DNA of 64,000 bases from Synechococcus sp. AG-679-A04 (GTDB lineage Bacteria; Cyanobacteriota; Cyanobacteriia; PCC-6307; Cyanobiaceae), in NCBI GenBank assembly GCA_003210775.1, contig QCUI01000002.1, positions 1 to 64,000 on the forward strand, in the 5' to 3' direction. How positions within the stretch are numbered: the stretch's first letter is position 1; the number at the start of each line of letters is the position of its first letter. Below, one piece after another: positions 48,264 to 59,743 of the stretch. The position numbers and the translations under genes were made by a program. The notes beneath the pieces were generated by a model. It made no database searches. It was not told where the DNA came from and saw nothing but the letters and a program-made list of their open reading frames with translations.

Positions 48264-49196
48264 ATGCGCCGAATTCTTTCCTCATTGTTCGCAGCCCTGA
48301 TCCTGGGCATATCCGTATTCACGGCCCCTTCAAGCAGCTGGGCTTACCCCTTCTGGGCTCAGCAGAGCTATGCATCTCCAAGAGAAGCCACGGGCAAGAT
48401 TGTCTGCGCCAACTGCCACCTGGCCAAAAAAATCACTCAGGCAGAGGTCCCTCAGTCCGTTCTTCCTGACACGGTGTTCAAGGCAGCAGTGAAAATCCCT
48501 TACGAGCCAGGGCTCCAGGAAATTGGCGCCGATGGCAGTGATGTCGGTTTACAGGTCGGAGCTGTCATCCAGCTACCTGATGGCTTCACCTTGGCCCCCC
48601 AGGACCGCTGGACTGATGAGATCAAAGAGGAAACGGAAGGTGTCTATTTCACTCAGTACAGCGACGATCAACCCAACATTCTTCTTGTGGGTCCGATTCC
48701 AGGTGATCAGCACCAAGAAATCGTCTTCCCTGTCCTATCCCCGGATCCTGCCACCGACAGCAATATCCACTTCGGCAAATATCAGATTTTCGTAGGGGGC
48801 AACAGAGGCCGTGGTCAGGTCTATCCCACTGGAGAAAAGAGCAACAACACCGTCTACACAGCACCTGTGAGTGGCACCGTCTCAGCCATTGATGACGGGG
48901 AAAATGGGGCCAAAATTGTCACGATCAACTCGGCCGATGGCGAAAGCACGAGTGAAACCATTCCAGTGGGGCCTGCTCTGATTGTTGGAGTAGGTGACGC
49001 AATCGAAGCTGGTATTCCCCTAACCAACGATCCGAATGTGGGTGGTTTCGGACAGGTTGATGCAGAGGTTGTGCTTCAGAACCCCGTTCGCATTTATGGT
49101 CTACTTGCCTTCTTCGCAGCTGTTTCGCTCGCTCAGATCATGTTGGTTCTGAAAAAGAGACAGATTGAGAAGGTGCAAGCAGCAGAGGGTGTCTGA
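48264..49196 (+). CDS. petA: Cytochrome f
   Basis: [29 protein letters not shown]. Confidence 0.97.
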   Translation: MRRILSSLFAALILGISVFTAPSSSWAYPFWAQQSYASPREATGKIVCANCHLAKKITQAEVPQSVLPDTVFKAAVKIPYEPGLQEIGADGSDVGLQVGAVIQLPDGFTLAPQDRWTDEIKEETEGVYFTQYSDDQPNILLVGPIPGDQHQEIVFPVLSPDPATDSNIHFGKYQIFVGGNRGRGQVYPTGEKSNNTVYTAPVSGTVSAIDDGENGAKIVTINSADGESTSETIPVGPALIVGVGDAIEAGIPLTNDPNVGGFGQVDAEVVLQNPVRIYGLLAFFAAVSLAQIMLVLKKRQIEKVQAAEGV

Positions 49197-49201
49197 GATC
49201 A

Positions 49202-50068
49202 GTGTTGATCCCTGCAATTTTCACGTCCCCCGGGCCCGAGCTGTTTCAGTTCGGGCCCTTCGTGCTGCGTTGGTACGGACTCCTGATTGCGGTTGCCGTC
49301 CTGATCGGCCTCAATCTCTCCAGCTGGCTGGCACGACAGCGCGGCCTTGACGCCAATCTGATCAGTGATCTACTCCCGATCCTTGTGCTCGCAGCGATTA
49401 TCGGAGCGAGAACCTACTACGTCGCCTTTGAATGGAATTCCTACCAACGCTCATGGTGGGATGTTGTCGCGATTTGGAAAGGAGGTATTGCTATCCATGG
49501 AGCACTCCTAGGAGGCTCGCTGGCGGTGATTCTGTTTTGCCGTTGGCGACGAGTGTCCTTCTGGGAAGTTTTGGACGTGTTGGTGCCTTCAGTGGTGCTG
49601 GGACAGGCCATTGGCCGCTGGGGGAATTTTTTCAATTCGGAAGCGTTTGGAGTTCCCACAGATCTGCCATGGAAACTTTTTATTCCCGCAGCAAACCGGC
49701 CAGGTGTCTTCAAAACTGCTGAATTCTTCCACCCCACATTTCTCTACGAATCCCTCTGGAACATCGGAATTTTTGTGTTGTTAATAGTGCTATTCCGGCT
49801 CGGCCGTCAACGAAAGATTTCCCTGCCATCAGGAGCTCTCAGCTGCATCTATCTACTCAGCTACAGCCTTGGTCGCATCTGGATCGAAGGTCTGAGGATC
49901 GACCCGCTCTGCCTCGGCGGACAACCTCCGTTCTGTGACGGTGGCCTGCGCATCGCTCAGCTGATGAGCCTCAGCTTGATGGCCATTGCAGGCTTCGGTC
50001 TGTTCTGGCTGTATGGACGTAAGTCGCCTCTTCCAGATCCAGGACTGAAACAGGCAGAACCTTCATGA
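49202..50068 (+). CDS. lgt: Prolipoprotein diacylglyceryl transferase
   Basis: [42 protein letters not shown]. Confidence 0.94.
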   Translation: MLIPAIFTSPGPELFQFGPFVLRWYGLLIAVAVLIGLNLSSWLARQRGLDANLISDLLPILVLAAIIGARTYYVAFEWNSYQRSWWDVVAIWKGGIAIHGALLGGSLAVILFCRWRRVSFWEVLDVLVPSVVLGQAIGRWGNFFNSEAFGVPTDLPWKLFIPAANRPGVFKTAEFFHPTFLYESLWNIGIFVLLIVLFRLGRQRKISLPSGALSCIYLLSYSLGRIWIEGLRIDPLCLGGQPPFCDGGLRIAQLMSLSLMAIAGFGLFWLYGRKSPLPDPGLKQAEPS

Positions 50069-50820
50069 CCATCATCTCGATCGTGGGTGCGGGCCCGGGA
50101 GCACCTGATCTGCTGACCCGCCGAGCCGAAAACCGCATCATCAATGCTGATGTTCTGATCTGGACTGACTCGCTGGTGTCACCCCAGATCGCTGATCTTG
50201 CGCCTGCCGGTTGTGAACGGGTCCGGACGAGCACCCTCACGCTGGAACAGGTTCTTCCCCTGATGATCGAACGCGCCAACAGCGGAAAGAAAGTAGTGCG
50301 TCTTCACGATGGCGACCCCTGTCTGTACGGAGCTCTCAGTGAACAGGTCTGCGGGCTAACAGATGCAGGAATCGAGGTTGAAGTGGTACCTGGCATCAGC
50401 GCCTATCAGGCAACCGCTTCTGCTCTCAAAGCGGAACTGACCATCCCAGGTCTTGTGCAGACCATCGTGCTGAGTCGCAGCGGAGGTCGAACAGGCGTTC
50501 CTGAACGAGAAGATCTGAGGCACCTGGCAAGCCTGCAGGCCTCGCTATGTCTTTACCTCAGCGCTCGCCATGTAGACGAAGTTCAATCCACGCTGCTTGA
50601 GCATTACCCAGCAGACACCCCGGTCGCAATCGGCTACAGGGTCAGTTGGCCTGATGAATCGCTAGACCTAGTCCCTCTCGATCAAATGGCGCAGATCACT
50701 CACGATCGCAATCTGATTCGCACCACTCTGTATGTGATCAGTCCAGCCTTTCGTTCAAGCAATCAGCGATCAAAACTGTATTCGCCCGATCATGACCACT
50801 TGTTCCGTCCCAAGCACTGA
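50065..50820 (+). CDS. cobM: Precorrin-4 C11-methyltransferase
   Basis: [39 protein letters not shown]. Confidence 0.9.
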   Translation: MTIISIVGAGPGAPDLLTRRAENRIINADVLIWTDSLVSPQIADLAPAGCERVRTSTLTLEQVLPLMIERANSGKKVVRLHDGDPCLYGALSEQVCGLTDAGIEVEVVPGISAYQATASALKAELTIPGLVQTIVLSRSGGRTGVPEREDLRHLASLQASLCLYLSARHVDEVQSTLLEHYPADTPVAIGYRVSWPDESLDLVPLDQMAQITHDRNLIRTTLYVISPAFRSSNQRSKLYSPDHDHLFRPKH

Positions 50821-50857
50821 AAAATCCGGACAGGTCGTGTTTTAAGATTGCCTGATC

Positions 50858-50929
<72 letters not shown>

Positions 50930-51233
50930 TGCATTTCATACCCTCGCATTGCAGGGCTTTGATCAAATTCACGAGCCCAGCTGACGGTCAATAGCAGTAT
51001 CAATCAAGGCAATAAAAGAAAGGTCTTAAAGACTAATTAGTGGGTTTCATTATCACGTTTTCGAGATTAATCACTCAACATACGATTGATTTCAGACGAT
51101 GCAGTCTTGAGAAGCCTCAGTAGTCATGCCCGCTGTTGAGCCGTGATGACACTTCATCCATCAGAAGTGTGCTCCATGTAGAGCTCCGAGCAGGACAGCT
51201 CCACCTACATTAGGTCTATCGGATTTTTTTGTC

Positions 51234-51527
51234 ATGGCGAAGGGCTACTGGATCAGCACTGGCACGATTCACACTCCACTCGCCATGGTTCCCTACATCA
51301 GCCAACTCACTGAATGGCTACCCACCGTCGGTGCAAAATTTCTGGTGCGCGATGTTCAGTGTGATGTTCGCGAAGGCTGCCCCGGTTCCTTGAATGTGAT
51401 CATCGAGTTCCCATCTCTGGAATCAGCAGTGTCGGCCTATGAGTCAACGGCCTATCAATCGCTGATTGAGCTGCGAACTCCTCACTCGGATCTCACTCTG
51501 TCGATCTCAGAAGAATTGATTCCCTAA
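51234..51527 (+). CDS. DUF1330 family protein
   Basis: KGYWISTGTIHTPLAMVPYISQLTEWLP. Confidence 0.7.
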   Translation: MAKGYWISTGTIHTPLAMVPYISQLTEWLPTVGAKFLVRDVQCDVREGCPGSLNVIIEFPSLESAVSAYESTAYQSLIELRTPHSDLTLSISEELIP

Positions 51528-51744
51528 ATCTTCAGGGTGTTGATCACTACGGATGTTTTGAAGATTTTCGTGCAATATCGACCCGTCTTCGGGTCATCTC
51601 CGGAGATGCGTCGAACCGAGGAGGGGTGGGACCCTCCTTTTTCTTGGCTGCTGAGCGCCGCCTGGCATGACCATGACGACTGAAAGTCAATCCGCAGTTT
51701 CGTGAGCGAGTGCGCCAAGATCCCAACACTTCACGGATCATTCG

Positions 51745-51945
51745 ATGCTTCGAATGAACAGCCCGATTGCTCAAAAAATCTGGGCAATCATCACCTGGCG
51801 ATGGCGCCTGCAGATCGTCCTCAATGCTCCGTTTGCTCTGCTTTGGGTTGCTGATAAAACCAATCCAGCAGTGCATGCCTTCAACATGACGGCTCTCTCA
51901 GCGATGCATGCTGAATGGCTAGCGCCGATGATCGGTATTGCTTGA
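51745..51945 (+). CDS. Small hypothetical protein
   Basis: 66-aa ORF, W-rich, hydrophobic segment. Confidence 0.4.
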   Translation: MLRMNSPIAQKIWAIITWRWRLQIVLNAPFALLWVADKTNPAVHAFNMTALSAMHAEWLAPMIGIA

Positions 51946-51964
51946 AGTCTCAAAGCGCAGCACC

Positions 51965-52006
51965 GATCAGCGTTAACGGATCAGCCTTGACGGATCAGCG
52001 TGAACG
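51965..52006. repeat. Three tandem 14-nt degenerate repeats (GATCAGCSTKRACG)
   Basis: GATCAGCGTTAACG GATCAGCCTTGACG GATCAGCGTGAACG read directly. Confidence 0.8.
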
Positions 52007-52105
52007 GAGCGTGAGTATCCAAAGCCAGATTGCGAACAGTGTGCCGACTGGAATCACGATCACTAGCAGCTGAGCGATCACCAGATTGCGAACTTCAGGG
52101 TCCAT
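51995..52105 (-). CDS. Small 36-aa single-TM protein (MDPEVRNLVIAQLLVIVIPVGTLFAIWLWILTLRSR)
   Basis: ATG-to-TGA ORF with a clear TM, below the ORF-track cutoff. Confidence 0.5.
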   Translation of the reverse strand: MDPEVRNLVIAQLLVIVIPVGTLFAIWLWILTLRSR

Positions 52106-52108
52106 TGT

Positions 52109-52501
52109 TCAGAACGGAATCACCAGTGACCAGCGTTTACGTCTGTAACGCCAACGTTTGCCTGAGTCCTCAGCCTCTGGGACTGCGCCTGCATTGAACC
52201 CTTTCGGATCTCCAGGATTGTCGCTGACCTCAGTAGCCCCCTGCATCGGCAATTCAAATCCCAGAACTTGGTCACCTTCTTTTTTGCAAGTCCGCACTGA
52301 ATTTTGCGCAGAGCTGGTCCATAGCCCTGCTCTGCGCACGCTGTAATCACCAGCGGATTCAGCCCAACGATTGCATGCTCGCAAAGCGGACTCTGGCGAC
52401 TCATACCTGCCAAGGGCTTCGATGAAGCTGATGAGGTTGGGAATCTGAGTCACAACCAATGCAGCCAGGAGAAACTGCGTGATTGGGCTTGATTTCATCA
52501 T
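52109..52501 (-). CDS. Secreted/membrane hypothetical protein
   Basis: Signal-like MMKSSPITQFLLAALVVTQIPN. Confidence 0.5.
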   Translation of the reverse strand: MMKSSPITQFLLAALVVTQIPNLISFIEALGRYESPESALRACNRWAESAGDYSVRRAGLWTSSAQNSVRTCKKEGDQVLGFELPMQGATEVSDNPGDPKGFNAGAVPEAEDSGKRWRYRRKRWSLVIPF

Positions 52502-52683
52502 GCTGTGTCTCTCCCTCACGATCACCGAATCCGCACGCCATGCAGAAAACGGGGCTCAACAATGCCTAGCTGCAACCAGGGAAGGCTGGATGCCGATGTG
52601 GCAACTCTCTCTGTGTGCCTCGTGGCACTGACAGAACTGCCAATCAAGCTTAATTTCACTCCAATGGTTTCAGTCAGGGTCGG

Positions 52684-53475
52684 ATGTGGTTGTCGGATTC
52701 CGAGCAGGCGAAAGATGGAGCAACCGTCTCAACCCTGCAGGAGATCGGTGAACTGCTCCGACAGGCCCGCGTCGAACAGGGTCTGAGCTGCGAGCAACTG
52801 GCTCAGTCTCTGAAAATGGGCAGCGAACAGTTGCAGGCTCTGGAAAGTGGTGATCTGGAGAGGCTTCCTGAACCGGTTTTCATCAAAGCGATGACCCGCA
52901 GGGTCGCCTCCAAGCTCGGCCTCGATGACGACTCCCTGATCAGAAGACTTCAAGACGTTCTGCCAGCTCCCAAGACCGCCAACAGCCTGTCGAGCTCTCT
53001 CCCCAGCGGTGGTGCTGAAAACGGTGCTGTCGCAATGAGCTTGGGAAGCAGGAAAAAACCTGCCATGCCATGGCAGCGCCTGGCCCTGGCTGCTCTGGCG
53101 ATCGGCGCTGTCACCGGTGGGGCAATGGTGGTAGCAAGTCAGCGTCGCGCCGTTGAGCCTGACTCCCTCAAGGCTGCTACCGAACTGAAACAAGCCACTG
53201 CGACAGCTCCTCAACCCGTTGCACCCGAGCAGAAGCCTGCAGGAAAGATTTCCATCAGCAGCCAAGAACCCAGCTGGGTCTTAATCCGCAATAGCGAAGG
53301 CGACGTCGTGTACGAGGGAACCCTCTCTGAGCGCAAAATCCTTTCTGCAGACGCGAAACTGGAGATCCTGCCCGGACGTCCCGACCTGGTCTTGATCAGT
53401 AATGGAGACGATGCACCGAAGCCCCTCGGACCCATCGATCAGGTGCGTTGGTACAAACTCAATCCTGAACGATGA
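52684..53475 (+). CDS. RodZ-like HTH protein with C-terminal DUF4115-like domain
   Basis: IGELLRQARVEQGLSCEQLAQSLKMGSEQLQALESGDLERLPEPVFIKAMTRRVASKLGLD; WVLIRNSEGDVVYEGTLSE. Confidence 0.85.
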   Translation: MWLSDSEQAKDGATVSTLQEIGELLRQARVEQGLSCEQLAQSLKMGSEQLQALESGDLERLPEPVFIKAMTRRVASKLGLDDDSLIRRLQDVLPAPKTANSLSSSLPSGGAENGAVAMSLGSRKKPAMPWQRLALAALAIGAVTGGAMVVASQRRAVEPDSLKAATELKQATATAPQPVAPEQKPAGKISISSQEPSWVLIRNSEGDVVYEGTLSERKILSADAKLEILPGRPDLVLISNGDDAPKPLGPIDQVRWYKLNPER

Positions 53476-55120
53476 TCTTGAGGTTCAGACCAGTGACATC
53501 CCTCACCAGGGCTGAACAACTTTCGAGACTCCACTGTTCAAGGCTGAGGTTCTGATTCAGACGCTCCGGCACCAGCTCCAGGATCAGATCACTGTCTTTC
53601 ACCTTGGCTTTCAACGTCTGAACCACGGGATCGGGACGTCGATCCAGTGCAGCGGCCAGACGCAGCAATAAGGCCATCTCTGACACTGTCCTGCGATTAT
53701 CACGGGTCTGAAGCGCCTGCCAGGACTCATGACGCTTTTTAGGAAGACTGCGGCGGTGATAACGGGCGATGGCCGCGATCATCAGATGTTCGGATTCGGA
53801 ATAACCCAGCAGCTCGCCGTGGCGGATGAGATACCAGGAATGCTTGTGATATGCACTCAGATTGATGTGCTGACCACAGGCATGAAGCATGGCCGCAGCC
53901 CAGAGAAGATCTCGGCCGGATCCGTCATCACGGTGCAAGGTCTTGTGGGTGCTGTCGTAGAGAGTGAGTGCGTGGCTGGCAACCCGCTCGGCACGGGCCT
54001 GATTGACCGCAAAACGTTGCACCTGATGGACCACGGTGCGCTGGCGGATACTGCTCTGAAAACTGAAGCGGTCTTCGAGAAGGCCATGGCGCAGCATCCA
54101 ATCCACGATCAGCCCCTCACGCAGAGCCCGTTCGCTCAGGACCAGTTCATCGACTCCGAGCATCTGCATGGTGGTTTGCAGGATGAGCGAACCGGGCACG
54201 ATGATTTCTGCGCGCCGATCGTTGATGGCCGCCAGACCGCGGCGCTGCTCCGGTGTCATGACGGCCAGACGATCCACAACACGGTTCAGACGCTGCCTTG
54301 AAAGCTTGTAACCATGAAGCTTCAGAGGTGGCCGGTCATCTTCGCTGGCCGCCAACGCACCGATGGCCATTGCCGTGCCGCTGGTCGCGACAAGCACTGG
54401 CGTCTCTCCCGGCTTGATCCTTCGATGCACCTTGTCCACGGCCGGTTCCAGCGAGCCCTGGATGAAAGCCTGCAGAAATGAACGGCGCTGAGGAGGGATC
54501 GGATCGTCCTTGACGAAATCCCGCTGCAGCCGTACGGCACCGACGCGTGTACTGGTGAGTGCGCGTGCATCCCGACCATCCGCCAGGATCAGCTCGGTTG
54601 AACCTCCGCCAATATCCAGCACCAGATGAGGACGATCGCCAAAGGGCATGCCTGACAACACGCCCAGGTAGATCAGCCGTGCCTCCTCCGGACCACTAAC
54701 CAGATCCACATCAAGGTCGAGTTCATCTTTGATTGTTTGCAGAAAGTCCCTGCCATTTGGAGCCTCTCGTACAGCACTGGTCGCTGCGACAACGACCTGC
54801 TCCACGTGGTGGCTCACAGCCAGCTCACGAAAACGGCGAAGGCTCTCCAACCCTCTTGACATCGCTTCGGGTGTCAGTTCGCCTGTCTCGGGGTCTCTTT
54901 CTCCGAGACGGGTATTGGACTTTTCAGCCTGATCAATGCTGAAAGTTCCCAGAGCCACATCCACCGAAGCCACGAGCATGTGGGTGGAATTGGTGCCCAC
55001 GTCGATTGCGGCCACAGTCCTGACTTTTCGCGATCCACCCGGATCACGGAGGGATGAAGGCCTCACCATCTGATAGCTGGGGTCCACCGCGGTCGCTGGG
55101 GAAGACTCGGCACCTGACAT
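53459..55120 (-). CDS. ppx: Exopolyphosphatase / GppA family
   Basis: VAAIDVGTNSTHMLVA, VLDIGGGSTELIL, HD-type C-terminal domain. Confidence 0.93.
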   Translation of the reverse strand: MSGAESSPATAVDPSYQMVRPSSLRDPGGSRKVRTVAAIDVGTNSTHMLVASVDVALGTFSIDQAEKSNTRLGERDPETGELTPEAMSRGLESLRRFRELAVSHHVEQVVVAATSAVREAPNGRDFLQTIKDELDLDVDLVSGPEEARLIYLGVLSGMPFGDRPHLVLDIGGGSTELILADGRDARALTSTRVGAVRLQRDFVKDDPIPPQRRSFLQAFIQGSLEPAVDKVHRRIKPGETPVLVATSGTAMAIGALAASEDDRPPLKLHGYKLSRQRLNRVVDRLAVMTPEQRRGLAAINDRRAEIIVPGSLILQTTMQMLGVDELVLSERALREGLIVDWMLRHGLLEDRFSFQSSIRQRTVVHQVQRFAVNQARAERVASHALTLYDSTHKTLHRDDGSGRDLLWAAAMLHACGQHINLSAYHKHSWYLIRHGELLGYSESEHLMIAAIARYHRRSLPKKRHESWQALQTRDNRRTVSEMALLLRLAAALDRRPDPVVQTLKAKVKDSDLILELVPERLNQNLSLEQWSLESCSALVRDVTGLNLKIIVQD

Positions 55121-55220
55121 GGCGCACCGTGATGGAGACGGGCCCACTCTGCCATCGGCGCTCCGGGCCGGGTCGCAGCTGATTAAGGTTCCGAAAATCC
55201 AATCGTCGGGTTCTGCGCAA

Positions 55221-56114
55221 GTGACTGGCACGACCTTTTATCGCGTCACGTCTCCCTGGGTGGCACTGCTGCGATGGAACAAGCCAACCGGACGCCTGAT
55301 TCTGCTCGTGCCAGCCGGGTGGAGTTTGTGGCTCGCGCCCAATGCTCCTCCGCCTGCAGCATTGGTGATGCAGATCCTGATCGGTGGGCTGGCCGTGAGC
55401 GGGGCCGGCTGCATCGCCAATGATCTCTGGGACCAGAGGATTGACAGAGAAGTAGAACGCACTCGCCAGCGTCCCCTCGCCAGCGGTGCACTGAACCGGA
55501 GCCAGGCTGCTGCTGCGCTGGTGCTACTGCTGGCTCTGGCCCTTGGAGTGGTGCTCAGCCTTTCGTCGCAGATGCTGCTATGCCTGCAACTGGCAGTCCT
55601 GGCACTCCCGCCGATCCTGATCTACCCATCAGCGAAACGCTGGTTCCCATTCCCTCAAGCACTGCTGGCGATCTGCTGGGGCTTCGCGGTGTTGATCCCC
55701 TGGGCGGCATTCACAGGAAGCATTAGTCCGTCGATCCCCCTGCTTGGATGCTGGTTCTCCACCTTGTGCTGGACCTTCAGCTTTGACACGGTCTACGCCA
55801 TGGCCGACCGTCCGGATGATGCTCGGCTTGGCTTGCGCAGCAGCGCATTGACACTCGGACGCAACGCCATCCGGACTGTTCGAGCGGGATATGGCCTGAC
55901 GGCGGCATCCCTGGCAGTAGCGGCTGCAGCTGCCGATGTGGGGGTGCTCTTCTGGCCTTTCTGGCTGATCGCCACCATTGGTCTTTGGCGATCCACACAA
56001 ACCCTGCGAGCCAGTGAACAGCAGCCGGCAACGATCTATGCACGCCATTTCGGACGTCAGGTCCAGATCGGAACCTTCCTGCTCATCGGCCTTGTGCTTT
56101 CACGCCTGGGCTGA
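55221..56114 (+). CDS. ubiA: 4-hydroxybenzoate polyprenyltransferase (UbiA family); exact start uncertain
   Basis: LLRWNKPTGRLILLVPAGWSLW, GCIANDLWDQRIDREVERTRQRPLASG, SFDTVYAMADRPDDARLGLRSSA. Confidence 0.92.
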   Translation: MTGTTFYRVTSPWVALLRWNKPTGRLILLVPAGWSLWLAPNAPPPAALVMQILIGGLAVSGAGCIANDLWDQRIDREVERTRQRPLASGALNRSQAAAALVLLLALALGVVLSLSSQMLLCLQLAVLALPPILIYPSAKRWFPFPQALLAICWGFAVLIPWAAFTGSISPSIPLLGCWFSTLCWTFSFDTVYAMADRPDDARLGLRSSALTLGRNAIRTVRAGYGLTAASLAVAAAAADVGVLFWPFWLIATIGLWRSTQTLRASEQQPATIYARHFGRQVQIGTFLLIGLVLSRLG

Positions 56115-57031
56115 TGCAGCAATCCGAACATCTCTGGCCATTACCGAGTCCTTTGCAATTCGGCGACAAGGTCACCATTGCGGCTCCAAGTTCGGCGATC
56201 TGCGATGAATCCGGCCTGCTCCCAGGGATCACCGTGCTCAAGTCATGGGGTCTGACAGTGAACACCCCGGCCTGCCAGGGACGGCACTGGGGCTACCTGG
56301 CAGGGCTCGACAGCGAACGATTCAGCGATCTGTCTGCTGACGATGGGAGCGTATTGCTGGCCTGTGCCCGAGGGGGCTGGGGAGCAGCACGTCTTCTGGA
56401 ACAGACCATTCCTTGGAAGAAAGGATGGTTGCTTGGCTTCTCAGATGTCACAGCCTTGCTCTGCAGCCGCATGGCGAGGGGCTTTGGAGGAGGGATCCAT
56501 GGACCACTGGTGACAACGCTGGCTGGCGAACCTGCCTGGAGCCAACAGCGTCTTCATGATCTGCTGTTCGGTCATCCGGTTGCGCCCCTTCAAGGGAACA
56601 GCTGGGCTGGAGGCAGGGCGTCCGGCCCATTGGTCACGGTGAATCTCACGGTGGCATCCCACCTGCTCGGCAGCCGTCACTTGCCCGATCTGCGTGGAAC
56701 GATCCTGGTGATTGAAGACGTGGGTGAGGCTCCTTACCGCCTTGATCGGATGCTCACCCATTGGCGGCTCGTTGGCGGATTGCAGAATTTGGCAGGCCTT
56801 GGATTTGGTCGTTTCAGCGGTTGCGACGAGGAAGAGAACAGCGATCCAGCTCACACATTCAGCTTGGAGCAGGTCCTGAGAGAACGCACTCAGGACCTGG
56901 GCTGTCCTGTGGTTGCCAACTTACCCGTGGGTCACGGAGACGGAGGCAATGCGGCTCTGCCGATGGGCGTTCACGCTCAACTGGATGGCAACAGCGGCAC
57001 CCTGAGCCTGGAGCTGCCGACTCAGCGCTGA
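56114..57031 (+). CDS. LD-carboxypeptidase (S66 family)
   Basis: [40 protein letters not shown]. Confidence 0.88.
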   Translation: MQQSEHLWPLPSPLQFGDKVTIAAPSSAICDESGLLPGITVLKSWGLTVNTPACQGRHWGYLAGLDSERFSDLSADDGSVLLACARGGWGAARLLEQTIPWKKGWLLGFSDVTALLCSRMARGFGGGIHGPLVTTLAGEPAWSQQRLHDLLFGHPVAPLQGNSWAGGRASGPLVTVNLTVASHLLGSRHLPDLRGTILVIEDVGEAPYRLDRMLTHWRLVGGLQNLAGLGFGRFSGCDEEENSDPAHTFSLEQVLRERTQDLGCPVVANLPVGHGDGGNAALPMGVHAQLDGNSGTLSLELPTQR

Positions 57032-57732
57032 GCGAGCACAGCCTCCGCCACGGTGAGATCGAACGGCGTAGTGACCTTGATGTTGGCGGGGCCTGCATCC
57101 AGCACCCTGACTGGCCATCCCAGGCGTTCAAACAGGGAGGCATCGTCGGTGACCGACCAACCAAGGGCCCTGGCCTGTGCATGGCCTTCACGCAGAGCCG
57201 CAACAGCAAAACCCTGGGGCGTCTGCGCTGCCCAGAGCTCAGCCCGATCTGGTGTTTCAGCGATGACTCCCCCTCTGTCCACACGCTTGATCGTGTCGGT
57301 GACAGGCGTCGCAGCGATCACCGCATCACCGCCAAGAACCGCTGCAGCACAGCGGTTGAACAGGCTGGGATCAACCAGACATCGAGCACCGTCATGGATC
57401 AAGACGTGCTCCGCATCCCCGGGGAGTGCGGCCAATCCTCGCTCCACCGATTCCTGGCGTGTGCTGCCACCTTCGATCCAGGCAACAGGCTTGGACGCCC
57501 CCTGCAGAAGGGGGGCAATCTCGTTCTGATCTCCAGGCTGACCGATCACCCCGATCCAACGGATGTCTTCAGCCGCAAACGCCGACTCCAGGGTCCAGGC
57601 GAGCAGCGGCCTGCCCCGAAGCATGAGCAGCAGTTTGTTGCGATCAGCTCCCATACGCCGGCCGCTGCCCGCTGCGGCAATCAACAGATGCACAAGCGAC
57701 TCCTCTTGCCAGCAGTCTGAAACGGCCTCCAT
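57022..57732 (-). CDS. ispD: 2-C-methyl-D-erythritol 4-phosphate cytidylyltransferase
   Basis: [42 protein letters not shown]. Confidence 0.94.
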   Translation of the reverse strand: MEAVSDCWQEESLVHLLIAAAGSGRRMGADRNKLLLMLRGRPLLAWTLESAFAAEDIRWIGVIGQPGDQNEIAPLLQGASKPVAWIEGGSTRQESVERGLAALPGDAEHVLIHDGARCLVDPSLFNRCAAAVLGGDAVIAATPVTDTIKRVDRGGVIAETPDRAELWAAQTPQGFAVAALREGHAQARALGWSVTDDASLFERLGWPVRVLDAGPANIKVTTPFDLTVAEAVLAQR

Positions 57733-57765
57733 ACAATCAGCTCGCACCACCTGTGCTGCTGGTTC

Positions 57766-58596
57766 ATGCGCGTTCTCGCTCTCAGCCCTGGAAGCCTGCA
57801 GCAGCAGCTCGAGCGCCTACCGGCTCTCGCTGCTGCCGCTGATCAGCTTGAGGCCAGCCTCCAGGTGGCCTGCGATCCATCCCATCTCGGGTTGTGGTCC
57901 ATGCTGCCCGCGGTGAAAAAGGTGATTCCTTTCCCGTTCGACGCGACTCCGAACCTCTCGGATTGGGCCAACCTTCTCGGCCTGGTCAGGGAACCTGACT
58001 TCCAGGCATGCCTCAATTTCGCCACCGGGAGGCAGGTGAATTTAATGCTGTCCATGAGTCATATCCCGATGCGGGTGGCCACGGAAGGCTTTGCCAGTAC
58101 GGCCTCCGCCACGGTGGAAGCAGGCTGGACGCCACAGAAGCTTGAAGCCTTTCTGTCCCCGATGGGCGTTTCTCTAAATGCCGATGCCTTCCGCCTCAGC
58201 CTGCCTGCCGATGCCATGGAGAAAGCCCGCAGTGCTCAGCCGCCAGGGGATGGCCCTCTGCTGCTGCTTGCGCCCGGCGCCTTCCCTGGTGACTGGCCTC
58301 AGGAACGCTGGACCTCACTCCCGGAAACCATCCGCAGCAAGCTGCCCCAGTTGCGCAGCCTTGTACTGCCGACCGACCTCCCCGTCGCCGAGCGTGCCGC
58401 TGCTGTGGCCTGCGCTGATGTGGTGCTCAGCAGTTGTCCCCTCACCCAGTTGATGGCCACCTATTGCGGACTGCCTCTGGTTGCACTGGGTGCCAAAGCG
58501 GACCAGCTTCCCGAGAGGGAGATGATTCGCAGGCTCGACAGCGAGGATCTGTCCTCACTCTCGGTCTCCGATGTGATGCAGGCTCTCGGCTTCTGA
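57766..58596 (+). CDS. Glycosyltransferase family 9-like protein
   Basis: [39 protein letters not shown]. Confidence 0.65.
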   Translation: MRVLALSPGSLQQQLERLPALAAAADQLEASLQVACDPSHLGLWSMLPAVKKVIPFPFDATPNLSDWANLLGLVREPDFQACLNFATGRQVNLMLSMSHIPMRVATEGFASTASATVEAGWTPQKLEAFLSPMGVSLNADAFRLSLPADAMEKARSAQPPGDGPLLLLAPGAFPGDWPQERWTSLPETIRSKLPQLRSLVLPTDLPVAERAAAVACADVVLSSCPLTQLMATYCGLPLVALGAKADQLPEREMIRRLDSEDLSSLSVSDVMQALGF

Positions 58597-59696
58597 TGAG
58601 GCGCCCCAGGCGGAGCAGACAACAAGCTCTGCTCAGTGGCCGTCCCATTCAACTCAGACACCTCGCACAACCATGGTTGCTGCCTGGGCTGGCACTGACC
58701 ATGTTGGTCTTCGGTGGAGCGATCGGTTATCGAATCACCGAAGGATGGGATTGGGGGGATTGCCTCTGGATGGTGCTGATCACGATCAGCACCATCGGCT
58801 ACGGGGAAGTGGAGCCTCTCTCCCAGCCGGGGCGGTTGGTCACGGTGTTGATCATTGCCGGAGGACTGCTGGTTGTTCAGCTATCGATTCAGCGTGTTCT
58901 GGGGTTGTCAGAATCCGGGTACTTCCGTCAGGTACGGGAGCTGAGGTTTCGCCGGATGCTGCGGCGCATGCAAGACCACGTCATTCTTTGCGGCTACGGC
59001 AGGATCGGTCGTGAAATCGGCGAGCAGCTGCTGCTCGAAAAAGCAACAGTGCTGGTGGTCGAACTCGACCCGTTGCGTCAAAAAGCTGCTGAAGAACGCG
59101 GACTGAAGGTGCTCCAGGCCGACGCCACCCTGGACGAAACGCTGATGGAAGCAGGGCTGGACCGTTGCAGAAGTCTGGTGACTGCACTGCCGAGCAATGC
59201 AGCCAATCTCTACGTGATTCTGAGCGCCCGGGGACTGGAAAAGCGATGTCGTCTCATCGCGCGTGCTGACAGCGAGGAAGCGGCAGCGAAACTTGAACTA
59301 GCCGGCGCCAGTGTGGTGGTGAGCCCTTACGTGGCCGGTGGTCGGCTGATGGCGACAACGGCCCTGCGACCTCTGGCGGTCGACTTCACGGACCTGCTGG
59401 CCGGATCCGACTGCGAAATCGAGGAATTCCGCCTCAGTGAAGATCCTCTGCTGATGAGCCACATCGCCCACCGCAGCCTGCAGGAACTGGACCTGGCACG
59501 ACGCACCGGGGCCATGGTGCTCGCCATCCGTGACAACAATTCCATCGCGGCCAATCCCAATGGTGAGGTCACCCTGGCCCCTGGCCAGATGCTTGTGGTG
59601 ATGGGAAGCAAGCAGCAGCTGGAGGATCTTCGTGAGATTTTTGGTGATGCCATCGACGAAGTGGAAACGATGCGGGGCATGCAAGCCATCGAATAA
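58596..59696 (+). CDS. TrkA-N potassium channel family protein
   Basis: LITISTIGYGEVEPLSQPGR pore, HVILCGYGRIGREIGEQLL RCK domain; start overlaps the upstream stop. Confidence 0.9.
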   Translation: MRRPRRSRQQALLSGRPIQLRHLAQPWLLPGLALTMLVFGGAIGYRITEGWDWGDCLWMVLITISTIGYGEVEPLSQPGRLVTVLIIAGGLLVVQLSIQRVLGLSESGYFRQVRELRFRRMLRRMQDHVILCGYGRIGREIGEQLLLEKATVLVVELDPLRQKAAEERGLKVLQADATLDETLMEAGLDRCRSLVTALPSNAANLYVILSARGLEKRCRLIARADSEEAAAKLELAGASVVVSPYVAGGRLMATTALRPLAVDFTDLLAGSDCEIEEFRLSEDPLLMSHIAHRSLQELDLARRTGAMVLAIRDNNSIAANPNGEVTLAPGQMLVVMGSKQQLEDLREIFGDAIDEVETMRGMQAIE

Positions 59697-59743
59697 GGAC
59701 TGAACCTTCAGGTCCCTACGATCAGCCGGTCACAGGTCCTTGC

